From positions 7,218,501 through 7,282,500 of the forward strand of contig NZ_CP108484.1 of NCBI RefSeq assembly GCF_036226505.1: a stretch of DNA of 64,000 nucleotides. Reading direction: 5' to 3'. The DNA is from Kitasatospora sp. NBC_01246. GTDB lineage: Bacteria; Actinomycetota; Actinomycetes; Streptomycetales; Streptomycetaceae. Positions 1 through 8,845 of the stretch are shown here, piece after piece. The notes below the pieces were generated by a model. The model had not been told where the DNA came from and searched no databases. It was given only the letters and a program-made list of their open reading frames with translations. The position numbers and the translations under genes were made by a program. How positions within the stretch are numbered: the first letter of the stretch is position 1; each line of letters begins with the position of its first letter.

Positions 1-826
1 GCAGGAACTCCGGGGTGCGGAGCACGGCGAGGCGGGGGTCGACGCGGTCGGCGGCGGCCCGCTCGCGCAGCAGCTCGGCCAGCGGGGCGTCGGCGCCGGC
101 CATCGGGTCGCCGGCGGGGCCTCCGGAGGAGCCGGTGGCCGCGTCGGGAGCGGCCCGGCCGGCGGTCCGGTTCTGGCGGTCGGCGGTGGTCGGGCCGTCG
201 GGAGCGGCCCGGTCGGCGGTCCGGGGCGGGTCGGGGAGCGTCACGCGGTCGGCGAACCACGACCGGGCGGTGGGCAGCCCGCAGGCCGGTGGCGCGGCCG
301 CACCGGCCGGGGTGCGGGCCAGCGCCGCCCGCGCTCCGCGGGCGAACGCGGCCGGGCGGACCGGGCGCAGGGCCACCGGTACCCGGCCGAGTTCCTGCCA
401 GCCCATCTTCCGGTACCCGGGCAGGCTGTTCCCGTTGGGCGTGTTGAAGACCAACTCGGCCTCACCGGCGACCTGTCCGAGCAGGTCCAGGGTGAGCCGG
501 CGGAAGATCCCGCGGCCCTGGAAGTCCGGGTGGGTCGCGGTGTCCACCGGCCGGACGGCGGTGACGGTACGGCCGGTGGAGCCCTCGTGCCACTGCCAGC
601 GCAGGAACAGCCGCACCCCCGCGAGCCGCCCCTGCGGGGTCTCGGCGACCAGGCCGGGGCTGGCGCCGAAGGGCCCCGACCGGTGCTTCCAGCCGAAGAA
701 GTCGGCGGTGCGGGTGCCGGTGGGGCCGCCGGCCAGGGAGGCGGTCAGCAGGTCGAGCACCGCGGGGAGGTCGTCCTCCGCGAGCGGGCGGAACGTCAGC
801 TCGGCAGGGGCGGGCAGGGCACTCAC
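1..826 (-). CDS. GNAT-family N-acetyltransferase-like protein (3' end outside window)
   Basis: The reading frame runs leftward from a GTG at 826 and leaves the window, so about 275 residues are visible. The N-terminal half has a GNAT shape: it opens with FRPLAEDDLPAVLDLL and carries the acetyl-CoA motif A, HPDFQGRGIFRRL, near residues 98-110 (Q/R-x-x-G-x-G). After about residue 165 the protein becomes Ala/Pro/Arg rich and looks like a linker before a C-terminal part I cannot see. It is the last visible gene of a leftward run of polysaccharide genes (54 nt gap to the next glycosyltransferase), so N-acylation of a sugar is a reasonable guess. The substrate is not deducible. Confidence 0.8.
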   Translation of the reverse strand, partial: MSALPAPAELTFRPLAEDDLPAVLDLLTASLAGGPTGTRTADFFGWKHRSGPFGASPGLVAETPQGRLAGVRLFLRWQWHEGSTGRTVTAVRPVDTATHPDFQGRGIFRRLTLDLLGQVAGEAELVFNTPNGNSLPGYRKMGWQELGRVPVALRPVRPAAFARGARAALARTPAGAAAPPACGLPTARSWFADRVTLPDPPRTADRAAPDGPTTADRQNRTAGRAAPDAATGSSGGPAGDPMAGADAPLAELLRERAAADRVDPRLAVLRTPEFL

Positions 827-880
827 GTCCGGACTCGCTCTCCGTTCGGTGGTAGCAGCCTTTGGGGGGGACCAGGGGGC

Positions 881-2020
881 TCAGCGCCGCAGCACCTTCT
901 CGTACACCGCCTCCACGGCCCGCTGGGCGCCCGCGACGTCGAAGCGGGCGGAGCGCTCCCGCGCCGCCGCCCCGAGGCGTTCCCGCAGCTCCGGGTCGTC
1001 GGCCAGCCGGCCGAGCGCGGCGGCCAGGGCGACCGGGTCACCGGGCTCCACCAGGAAGCCCTGCTCGCCGTCGTCGAGCACCTCCGGCATGCCGCCGACC
1101 CGGGTGACCACGGCCGGCAGGCCGCTCGTCATCGCCTCCATCAGGGCGACCGGCAGGCCTTCCTGACGGGAACTCAGGGCGAAGACGTCCAGTCCCGGCA
1201 GCAGCGCGGGGACGTCCGGGCGGGAGCCGGTGAACAGCACGCTGTCGGTCACCCCCAGCTCGGCGGCCCGGGCCCGCAGCCGCTCGTCCAGCGGCCCGGC
1301 GCCGATCACCACCAGCCGGGCCGGCGGTCGGCCGCGGCACAGCTCGGCATGGGCGGCGAGCAGCGTGGACTGGTCCTTCTTCGGTGTCAGGTTGCCGACC
1401 GTGCCGACCACGAACGCGTCCTGCGGCAGGCCGAGTCCGGCCCGCGCGGCGGCCCGGGCGGCCGGTCCCTGCGGGGCGCCGGCCAGGTCCGGGCCGTGGT
1501 GCACCACGTGCACCCAGGCACCGGGCCGGCGGCGCGCGGCCGGGATGGTCCGCTCGACGGCGTGCGAGACGGCGATCACCGCGTCGTTGCGACGGTAGGT
1601 CAGCGCGTTGGCCCAGCGGGTGGCCGGGCGGTAGCGGTCCCAGACGTTGTGCTCGGTGTGGACCAGGCGCGGCGCGCCCCCGCCGCCGAGCCCGTACGAC
1701 AGCAGCCGGGCGGCGGTGGCCGGGACGGGCATGTGGGTGTGCACCAGGCCGTAGCGGCGGTCGGCGAGCAGGCGGCGCAGCCGCAGCGGCCAGCGCGGGT
1801 CGGCCCGGCCGGGCGCGCCCGGCACGCCGCCCAGGCAGTGCACCCGCACCCCGGCCTCGGTGAGCGCGGGGGCGAGCGCGTCCTTCCAGGGCAGTACGTA
1901 GGCGACCTCGACCTCGTAGCGCGAAGCGTCCACCTGGCGGGCGCAGTTGAGCAGCAGCTGCTCGGCGCCCCCGCGGCCGAGGCCCTTGGCCAGCCAGAGC
2001 ACCCGGGTGCGTCCGGTCAC
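881..2020 (-). CDS. GT4 family glycosyltransferase
   Basis: 379 residues, the usual length for GT-B retaining glycosyltransferases. The N-terminal acceptor domain starts with the GRGGAEQLLL glycine-rich loop (about residues 14-23). The C-terminal domain has VGTVGNLTPKKDQ, a nucleotide-sugar site, and the E-x7-E motif EGLPVALME. The GTG start overlaps the stop of the upstream kinase-like gene by 4 nt (GTGA), so the two are translationally coupled. It probably adds one sugar of the surface polysaccharide at the cytoplasmic face of the membrane. Donor and acceptor cannot be read from the sequence. Confidence 0.9.
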   Translation of the reverse strand: MTGRTRVLWLAKGLGRGGAEQLLLNCARQVDASRYEVEVAYVLPWKDALAPALTEAGVRVHCLGGVPGAPGRADPRWPLRLRRLLADRRYGLVHTHMPVPATAARLLSYGLGGGGAPRLVHTEHNVWDRYRPATRWANALTYRRNDAVIAVSHAVERTIPAARRRPGAWVHVVHHGPDLAGAPQGPAARAAARAGLGLPQDAFVVGTVGNLTPKKDQSTLLAAHAELCRGRPPARLVVIGAGPLDERLRARAAELGVTDSVLFTGSRPDVPALLPGLDVFALSSRQEGLPVALMEAMTSGLPAVVTRVGGMPEVLDDGEQGFLVEPGDPVALAAALGRLADDPELRERLGAAARERSARFDVAGAQRAVEAVYEKVLRR

Positions 2021-3969
2021 CGCTCCTCCGCCTCGCGCAGCAGGGCTGGCTCGCCCGGGTCGCCGCCGACCTCACCGGCCTTGGGGCCGTGGCCGTTGAC
2101 GCCCGGATCGGAGTCGGGGCGCGTCCGGCCCGGTCCGGCGGCGTCACGCCGGGCCCAGCTCGGCGCCGCCCGGTCGGCACCCCGCTGGGTGCCCCACCCG
2201 GCACCCCACTCGGCACCCCGCTCGGTGCCCCGGTCCGCGCCCCGGTCCGCGCCCTGGTCCGCACTCCGGTTCGCGCCCCACTCGGGCCCCCGGTCCCGAC
2301 CCCGCTCCAGGGCCCGGTCGGGGGCCCGGTCCACTGCCGGCGCGGCCGGGCGCGGCAGGGTGGACGGGGCGGCCCGGCCGCCCGGTGCCGCCGGTCCGCC
2401 GACCGTCCCGGTGCGCCGGCGCCGTCCGCCCGGGCCGAAGCTGGCGAGCAGCGCCACCCCGGCCACCGGCACCCCGGTCCGGGAGAGCAACTCGGCGACC
2501 CGATCCGCCTGTTCGGGGGTCACATTGCCGCTGCGCACGGTGACCAGCACCGCGTCGGCGTGCTGGACCAGGTCGTAAGCGTCGTTGGCGTGCAGCAGCG
2601 GCGAGGTGTCCACCAGGATCACGTCGGCGTGGCGGCGGGCCCGGCGCAGGACTTCGGCGGCGCGCAGCACCAGTGCGGCCGGGTAGGCGGTGGTGTTGCC
2701 GCCGGTGATCAGCGAGACGCCCGCCACGTTGGTCGGCCGGATCAGGTCGTCCAGCTCGCCGAGCCGCTCGCCGCTGAGCAGCTCGGCCATCCCCGGACCG
2801 CCGCCCACGCCGAGGTGGGCGTGCAGCTGCGGGTGGCGGAAGTCGCAGTCCAGGACGAGCACTTCGCGACCGGTCTCGGCGAGCGCGGCGGCCAGGTTGG
2901 CGACGGTGGTGGTCCGTCCGTCCCCGCTGCCGCCGGAGGCCACCAGCACCACGGGTGCCGGGTCGGCGTGCCGGCGCGGGGCGGGCTCGGCGCGCTCCCA
3001 CTCGGCGGGCCCGGCGGCCGAACGGCCGAGCGCGTCCGGCCCGGTGAGCAGCAGGGTGGAGCGCAGCGAGCGGTACGCCTCGGCGGCCGGGTCCGAGGGG
3101 CGGGCCCGGACCAGCGGTTCGCGCAACCGCCGCAGCCGGCGGGAGAGTTGCGGCACCTCGCCGATCACCGGCAGGTTGAAGCCCTCCTCGACGGCGTTGC
3201 GGGTGCGCAGCCGGGTGTCCATCCGGCTGAGCATCAGCGCGGCGACCACGCCGAGGCCGAGGCCGAGCGCGACCGCCAGGCCCAGCCGGACGTTCCGGCT
3301 GGGTGAGGAGAGCAGGTTGCCGGCGTTCTGCCGGGCGTCGATGCTGCCCCACTGCTGGATGGCGTCGGTCTGGGCGCCGTTCTGCAGCTTGCTGATGGCG
3401 GTCAGCGTGGCGGTCAGCGAGGTGGACGCGGCGGTCAGCTTGGGCTGGAGCTTCGGCTGGTCGCCGGCCGAGGAGCGGTTGAACTGCTGCTGGATGTCGT
3501 CGAGTTGCTTCTGCTGGGCGTCCGCCTGCGCCTGCAGCTTCCGGACCGTCTCGGCGGCGCTCTTGGCGGACTCGTCGCTGAAGCCCTTGATGATCGCGGC
3601 CGAGTAGGCGGCCGCGAGGTCGGAACAGGACTGCTGGGTCGGCCCGGTGGTGGCGATCGAGAGCATCTGGGCGCTGTCGGCCGTCACGGTCCGGCGGGCG
3701 ATCACGGCGGCGGCGTCGCCGATGCCGAGCTGGTGGGCCGCCGCCGTCGCGACGTCCGAACCCTGCGCGTACGAGAGCACCTGGTCGGCCCGCACGGTGT
3801 CGCCGGCCCCCGCGACCGGCGTGATGGCGACCTTGCACTTCCATTTGGCGTTGTCCACCGTGTCACCGGTGGGGGTCAGCAGCCAGCCGACGACGAGTGC
3901 GGCGAGCGTGCAGCCGACGAGCAGCCGCCAGTACCGCCGCAGGACGGTGAAGTGGTTTGCCGGTTCCAC
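2017..3969 (-). CDS. Wzz/BY-kinase-like polysaccharide co-polymerase
   Basis: 650 residues from a GTG at 3969, chosen for the GAGGGG ribosome site just upstream; the open frame continues further 5' without support. There is a membrane segment at about 11-29, an extracytoplasmic coiled region rich in Gln/Ala, a second membrane segment at about 228-250, and a cytoplasmic ParA/BY-kinase-like ATPase. The ATPase has a deviant Walker A SGGSGDGRTTT (about 341-351), Walker A' VLVLDCDFRHP and Walker B VILVDTSPL. This is the CpsCD/Wzc layout that sets chain length in Wzy-type export. The last 130 residues are a low-complexity tail of Arg-Gly-Ala-Asp-like repeats with no tyrosine cluster, so classical autophosphorylation is doubtful. 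Confidence 0.82.
   Translation of the reverse strand: MEPANHFTVLRRYWRLLVGCTLAALVVGWLLTPTGDTVDNAKWKCKVAITPVAGAGDTVRADQVLSYAQGSDVATAAAHQLGIGDAAAVIARRTVTADSAQMLSIATTGPTQQSCSDLAAAYSAAIIKGFSDESAKSAAETVRKLQAQADAQQKQLDDIQQQFNRSSAGDQPKLQPKLTAASTSLTATLTAISKLQNGAQTDAIQQWGSIDARQNAGNLLSSPSRNVRLGLAVALGLGLGVVAALMLSRMDTRLRTRNAVEEGFNLPVIGEVPQLSRRLRRLREPLVRARPSDPAAEAYRSLRSTLLLTGPDALGRSAAGPAEWERAEPAPRRHADPAPVVLVASGGSGDGRTTTVANLAAALAETGREVLVLDCDFRHPQLHAHLGVGGGPGMAELLSGERLGELDDLIRPTNVAGVSLITGGNTTAYPAALVLRAAEVLRRARRHADVILVDTSPLLHANDAYDLVQHADAVLVTVRSGNVTPEQADRVAELLSRTGVPVAGVALLASFGPGGRRRRTGTVGGPAAPGGRAAPSTLPRPAAPAVDRAPDRALERGRDRGPEWGANRSADQGADRGADRGTERGAEWGAGWGTQRGADRAAPSWARRDAAGPGRTRPDSDPGVNGHGPKAGEVGGDPGEPALLREAEER
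2170..2340. repeat. degenerate 12-15 bp coding repeats in the kinase tail
   Basis: This GC-rich stretch consists of imperfect copies of ccccgstcsgygc-like units that encode the alternating Arg-Gly/Ala-Asp/Trp tail of the co-polymerase. The copies stay in frame. Slippage of such repeats would change tail length without breaking the protein. Confidence 0.6.
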
Positions 3970-4381
3970 CGGTGGGATCCCCTCGCGTTCGTGGTGCGGT
4001 GGTGCTGGTGAGCTCCCCTCGGGAGCGCGGCGGTCCGGGTGCTGCTGCCTCTGTCTGTCCTGCGCCACGCTCTCGGCCCGGTGGAATCCCTCGCCCGATG
4101 TCGCAACTCGCCCCCTGACGAACCGCTGCCCGACCCGCCCCCCTGACGGCTCGCTCCCCGCCGACCCGCGCCCGGCGGCGCAGCGGTGCCGGGCCCCGGC
4201 CGGCCCGGTCGGGGCCGCGCCCCCGCCCACGCCGGGCCACGCCCACGCCGGCCACGCACGCCGCGCACCGGCCGCCGGTCATCCTGCGATGCTTGCCGAG
4301 CCCCGACGTGCGGCGCAACCGCTTTGGCGATACTGGGACCGCCCGATGACCGGGACGGCGCCCGGGACCGACGGGATCCCG
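3970..4381. other. 412-nt gap between Wzz-like gene and GT4 gene
   Basis: No convincing gene. Frames that stay open here have shadow-like Arg/Pro/Ala composition. The segment nearest 3970 carries the ribosome site of the Wzz-like gene and probably its promoter. I could not pick a clear -10/-35 pair. Confidence 0.5.
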
Positions 4382-5527
4382 TCAGATCGTGCGCAGGCGC
4401 AGGGAGCGCTCGTAGAACCCGACCATCTGCGCCGACACCTGGTGCAGGGTGAACGAGGTGAGGAACCGCGCCCGCGCCGACTTCGCCCGCACCCGGGCCG
4501 AGGCCCGGTCCTGCACCGTGTCGACCAGCGCGGCCGCCAGCGCGGCCGGCTGCTCCGCCGGCACCAGCCGGGCGTAGTCCTCCGAGCCCACCGTCTCGCG
4601 CAGCGCCGGCACGTCCGCGCAGACCAGCGGCACGCCGACGCCCATCGCCTCCATCGCCGCGCTGCCCAGCCCCTCCCAGCGGGACGGCACGGCGAACGCG
4701 TCGGACGCGGCCATCAGGTCGAAGACGTCGCCGCGCGGCCCGAGGAAGCGCACACCGCCCGCAGCCTCGGCGAGGGCCGTGAGCCGGGCCGTCTCGGTGC
4801 CCGCGCTGCCGGCCAGCAGCAGCACCGCGCCCGGCTCCGCCCGCAGGACCGCCGGCCAGGCCTCCAACAGCACGTCCAGGCCCTTCTGGTACTGCTGGCG
4901 GGCTGCCGCGAGCACCACCGGCGCGTCCTGCGGCAGGCCCAGCGCGGCCCGGACGGCGGCCCGCCGCTCCGGGGTGACGGTGCCCAGCAGCTCCGGGTCC
5001 CGCCCGCGCGGCACCACGTCGATCCGCTCCCGCGGCACCCGCAGGCGCTGCGCCATCGCGCCCGCGACGTGCCTGGTGAGGGCGTGGAACCGGCGGGTGC
5101 CCTGGGCGGTCACGGCGTCCACCGTCTGGGCGGCCCGCACCTTCCAGGGGCTGAGGCCGCGCGCGTTGAGGTGCTCCGGCCCGTACGCCGAGTTCACCAG
5201 GCTGGAGACCACCGGCGTACGCGCCGACAGCGCGGCGGCCCGGCCGAGGACGTCCGACTCGTACAGCGTGGTGTGGACGAGGTCCGGGCGGCGTTCGCGG
5301 ACCAGCCCGCGCAGCGCGGCGAGCGTCCGCCCCCGGGTGGCCCGGCCGACGCCGAAGACATCGGCCCCCGCTCCGGTCAGCTCCGGCTGGAAGCCCCCGG
5401 GCGAGTCCTTGAGGTACGCGACGTCCAGCTTCACCCCGGACCGCACCAGTTGGGGGGCCATCGCCACCAGGCCCTGCTCGGCCCCGCCGACCCGGCTCAC
5501 GCTGTCGATCACATAGAGCACATGCAC
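4382..5527 (-). CDS. GT4 family glycosyltransferase
   Basis: 381 residues from a GTG at 5527, preceded by a GGAGGGCGGGGG purine stretch. A longer frame extends to 6160 but overlaps the divergent gene and lacks protein-like sequence. VHVLYVIDSVSRVGGAEQGL is the typical GT4 opening loop. The donor site has VLAAARQQYQKGLDVLLEA and the E-x7-E motif EGLGSAAME near residue 287. It is transcribed leftward, 412 nt upstream of the Wzz-like gene, and divergently from the next glycosyltransferase. Role: one sugar transfer in surface polysaccharide assembly; specificity unknown. Confidence 0.88.
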   Translation of the reverse strand: MHVLYVIDSVSRVGGAEQGLVAMAPQLVRSGVKLDVAYLKDSPGGFQPELTGAGADVFGVGRATRGRTLAALRGLVRERRPDLVHTTLYESDVLGRAAALSARTPVVSSLVNSAYGPEHLNARGLSPWKVRAAQTVDAVTAQGTRRFHALTRHVAGAMAQRLRVPRERIDVVPRGRDPELLGTVTPERRAAVRAALGLPQDAPVVLAAARQQYQKGLDVLLEAWPAVLRAEPGAVLLLAGSAGTETARLTALAEAAGGVRFLGPRGDVFDLMAASDAFAVPSRWEGLGSAAMEAMGVGVPLVCADVPALRETVGSEDYARLVPAEQPAALAAALVDTVQDRASARVRAKSARARFLTSFTLHQVSAQMVGFYERSLRLRTI

Positions 5528-5822
5528 AGGCCAACCCCCGCCCTCCGGGGCGCGGCCGGTCTCCCGTGCCGGTCGGCACCCTGACTGCCGATCAGCATCG
5601 CAGGTGGCGCCGCCCGCCCGCCAGGTATTCGGCCAGGAGCCTCCCGCCGCCCCGGGCGGTCGGGGGCGGCCAGGGGCGCGCACCGGGGCGCGCGCCCGAC
5701 GCCGGCGGCGTACGACGGCACCCGACCGGCGCCCGACAGGGGTAACCGCGCTGGCGCACGGGCCACCGCCGGGTTGTGCGAAGGGGCTGCCCCGGACGCC
5801 CCCCTGTGCCAAGGTCGTTCCC

Positions 5823-6935
5823 ATGCCCGACGCGACACCGGCGAAGACGGCCGGAACCCGCCCCCGCATCCTGCACGTGATCACCGACCCGCGCCGCCGC
5901 GGCGCCCAGAACCTCGCCCGGGACCTGCACCGGGAACTGCGCCGCCGCGGCCAGGCCTCCGCCCTGCGGGCCCTCGCCCCGCACCCCGACGCGGCCCCCG
6001 ACGCACCCGACACCCTCGCCACCACCGTGCTCGGCCGCGCCCGGCTGCACCCCGCCACCCTGCTCGCGCTCCGCGCCGCCGCGCGCACCGCCGACGTGGT
6101 CGTCGCGCACGGCTCCGCCACCCTCCCCGCCTGCGCCGTCGCCCTGGCCGGCACCCGCACGCCGTTCGTCTACGTCTCCATCGGCGACCCCCGGCACTGG
6201 ACGGCGAGCCCGCTGCGCCGGCTGCGCGCCGGCGCCCTGCTGCACCGCGCGGCCGCCGTCACCGCGCTCGCCGACGAGGCCCGCACCCTGCTGCAGGAGC
6301 GCTTCAGGCTGCCCGCCGGCAAGGTCCGCACCATCCCCAACGCCCGCGCCGCCGACGGCTACCCGCCCGCGGGGAGCGAGCGCGAGCGGCGCGCGGCGCG
6401 GCAGGCGCTCGGCCTGCCCGCCGAGGGGCTGCTGGTCGCCTGGATCGGCGCGATCGCCCCGGAGAAGCGGCTCGACCTCGCCCTCGACGCGCTCGACCGG
6501 CTCCCCGACGTCCGCCTCGCGGTGGCCGGCGACGGCCCGCAGCGCGCCGCCCTGGAACGGCACCCGGCCGCCGCCCGGGCCCAGTTCCTCGGGACCCTCG
6601 CCGACCCGGCCCCGCTCTACCGGGCCGCCGACGCCCTGCTGCTCACCAGCGACAGCGAGGGCGTCCCCGGCGTCCTGATCGAGTCGGCGCTGGCCGGGCT
6701 GCCCGCCGTCGCCACCGACGTCGGCTGGGTCCGCTCGGTGGTCCGCGACGGCGCCACCGGCGCGCTGGTCGCCCCCGGGGACCCGGTCGCGCTCGCCGAG
6801 GCGCTGGCCAAGGTGCTGGCCGGCGACCGGACGGCGCTCGGCGCGGCCGCCCGGGAGCACGTGCTGGCGCACTGCGAACTCGGCGTGGTGGCCGACGCCT
6901 GGCAGCGGCTCTTCACCGACCTCTGCGGCCGCTGA
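5823..6935 (+). CDS. GT4 family glycosyltransferase
   Basis: 370 residues from ATG at 5823. It opens with RPRILHVITDPRRRGAQNLA, has a mid-protein LVAWIGAIAPEKRLDLALDA donor-domain start, and the E-x7-E motif EGVPGVLIE (about 278-286) followed by GLPAVATDVGW. Length and motif order fit retaining GT4 enzymes. It is divergent from the preceding glycosyltransferase across 295 nt, and CAAGGT lies 7 nt before the ATG, so the mRNA may be leaderless. Specificity unknown. Confidence 0.88.
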   Translation: MPDATPAKTAGTRPRILHVITDPRRRGAQNLARDLHRELRRRGQASALRALAPHPDAAPDAPDTLATTVLGRARLHPATLLALRAAARTADVVVAHGSATLPACAVALAGTRTPFVYVSIGDPRHWTASPLRRLRAGALLHRAAAVTALADEARTLLQERFRLPAGKVRTIPNARAADGYPPAGSERERRAARQALGLPAEGLLVAWIGAIAPEKRLDLALDALDRLPDVRLAVAGDGPQRAALERHPAAARAQFLGTLADPAPLYRAADALLLTSDSEGVPGVLIESALAGLPAVATDVGWVRSVVRDGATGALVAPGDPVALAEALAKVLAGDRTALGAAAREHVLAHCELGVVADAWQRLFTDLCGR

Positions 6936-7105
6936 CCCGCGCGGACGGCAGGCGCCGGCCCCGGGCCGGTCCGCCGGTGCGGACGCCGTCCGCACCGCCG
7001 TCCGCACCGGCCTCCGGGCCCGGGCTGCGCCGATCGGGCGAATCGCGGCCCGGCCCCCTCGGGGCGAGTGGCCGTCGACGATCCGTCACCGCCACACTGC
7101 CCGGT

Positions 7106-7783
7106 GTGAAATCGCTGCTGAGGTCCACCGTCCTGCTCGCCGTCGCGACCGGGATCGCCGCGTCCCCCGTCCAGGCCGGCGCGGCCACCACCCACCAACC
7201 GTCCCGCGAGGGCTCCCAGTCCGTCCGCGTCGACCAGCTGAAGCCGGTGCGCGAGAGCGCCCGCACCGAGGCCGTCGAGTTCTTCTGGTACGACTGCGGC
7301 CACTCCCAGCAGCTGGAGCAGCCGCTCCAGGCCTGGGCCGAGAAGCACCGCTCCGACGTCAACCTGCGCCGGGTGCCGGCGATCTGGCCGGGCAGCCCCG
7401 AGGAGCGCACGCAGCGCGGCCACGCGCGGCTCTACTACACCCTGGAGCGCCTCGGCCTGGTCGAGCGCCTCCAGACCAGTGCCTTCCGCGCCGTCCACAC
7501 CGACGACAAGGACCTCACCGCCGAGGACGCCACCACCGACTGGGCGGTGCGCCAGGGCGTCGACGAGCGGACCTTCCGGGACGCCTACCGCTCCGCCGAC
7601 GTGCGGCGGGCCGTCGACGACGCCGCCGCGATGTTCGTCCAGAACAAGATCAACGAGCTGCCCACGGTGATCGTCCAGGGCGAGGAGCGCACCACGCCGA
7701 CCCGGGCCGGCGGTGTCTCGGCGATGCCCGACGCCCTCGACCGGCTGGTCGAGCAGGACCAGCAGCGCCACCCCCGCGGCTGA
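7106..7783 (+). CDS. secreted DsbA-like protein with a single active-site Cys
   Basis: 225 residues from a GTG at 7106. Residues 1-27 form a Sec signal peptide (Lys/Arg start, Leu/Val/Ala core, SPVQAGAA cleavage region). The mature part has a thioredoxin/DsbA layout: EFFWYDCGHSQQLE places Cys64 at the catalytic helix start, a helical insertion follows, and the cis-Pro loop is NELPTVIV near residue 186. Normal DsbA has CxxC; here the second Cys is replaced by Ser67, so it cannot form its own disulfide. It may act as an isomerase-like or resolving protein, or may have lost redox function. It sits inside the polysaccharide locus without obvious coupling to its neighbours. Confidence 0.75.
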   Translation: MKSLLRSTVLLAVATGIAASPVQAGAATTHQPSREGSQSVRVDQLKPVRESARTEAVEFFWYDCGHSQQLEQPLQAWAEKHRSDVNLRRVPAIWPGSPEERTQRGHARLYYTLERLGLVERLQTSAFRAVHTDDKDLTAEDATTDWAVRQGVDERTFRDAYRSADVRRAVDDAAAMFVQNKINELPTVIVQGEERTTPTRAGGVSAMPDALDRLVEQDQQRHPRG

Positions 7784-7939
7784 CGCCTCTCCCGACCGAC
7801 CGATCCCCTTCACCGAACCGACCCCCGGCGACCACACTCTGTGCCAGAGTGGACGCCGGGCCGCGCCGCCGGGATCGAGAACTGCCGTGGTGGCGGGCCC
7901 ACTTCTCGATACCGGCGGTACCGGAGAGGGCAGGGGTCC

Positions 7940-8845
7940 GTGGGGGGACAACGCGCGCAGCTCGTCGACGAGCGCGACAGCCAGACATCGGCCGCGTCGT
8001 GGCGGCCCGCGGTCGCCGACGGACCGCCACCCGACCTGGTCTTCAAACGACGGTTGCGCCCCGCGCAGGTGGCCCGGGAGCTGTGGGGCGCGCGGGAGCT
8101 GGTGCGGGCCCTGGCCGAGCGCGACCTGCGCGCCCGCTACAAGCAGGCGGTGCTCGGCTTCGCCTGGGCGGTGCTGACCCCGCTGGCGCTCTGCGCCATC
8201 TTCACCCTGGTGTTCCACCGCGCCGTGAAGATCGACACCGGCGCGGTGTCCTACCCGCTCTTCGCCTACGTCGGCCTGATCGTCTGGCAGTTCTTCAGCA
8301 ACACGATGAACCAGGGCGCGCTGAGCCTGGCCAACAACCTCAGCCTGCTGAACAAGGTCTACTGCCCGCGCGAGGTCTTCCCGCTGGCCACCATGCTGGT
8401 CGCCAGCGTGGACATGGTGATCGGCGTCGGTGTGCTCGGCCTGCTCTTCCTGATCTTCTGGACCGCCCCGGCCGTCACCTTCCTCTGGGTGCTGCCGCTG
8501 CTGCTCATCCAGTTCGCCTTCACCTACGGCGTCGCGCTGATCCTCTCGGTCGCCGTGGTCTACCTGCGCGACGTCCGCCACCTGCTGCCGATCATCACGC
8601 AGATGGGCGTCTTCGCCACCCCCGTCGCGTACCCGCTGGCGCAGATCCCGCAGCGCCTCCAGGAGATCTACGTCGGCTTCAACCCGCTGGGCGCCGTCAT
8701 CGAGGGCTACCGCGGCGCCCTGCTGTACGGCGACGCGCCGGACGTCACGCTCACCTCGATCGCCGCGGTCTCCTCGCTGGTGTTCCTGGTCGGCGGCTAC
8801 CTGCTGTTCAAGAAGCTGGAGACGGGGATCGCCGATGTCGCCTAG
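7940..8845 (+). CDS. ABC-2 type polysaccharide export permease (Wzm-like)
   Basis: 301 residues from a GTG at 7940 behind a GAGGGCAGGGG ribosome site; an in-frame ATG at 7841 is less supported. After a hydrophilic N-terminus of about 70 residues, ELVRALAERDLRARYKQAVLG leads into six hydrophobic segments, the ABC2-membrane topology of O-antigen/teichoic-acid exporters. The stop overlaps the ATPase start by 11 nt, so permease and ATPase form one unit that should move an undecaprenyl-linked glycan from the cytoplasmic to the outer face of the membrane. Confidence 0.9.
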   Translation: MGGQRAQLVDERDSQTSAASWRPAVADGPPPDLVFKRRLRPAQVARELWGARELVRALAERDLRARYKQAVLGFAWAVLTPLALCAIFTLVFHRAVKIDTGAVSYPLFAYVGLIVWQFFSNTMNQGALSLANNLSLLNKVYCPREVFPLATMLVASVDMVIGVGVLGLLFLIFWTAPAVTFLWVLPLLLIQFAFTYGVALILSVAVVYLRDVRHLLPIITQMGVFATPVAYPLAQIPQRLQEIYVGFNPLGAVIEGYRGALLYGDAPDVTLTSIAAVSSLVFLVGGYLLFKKLETGIADVA

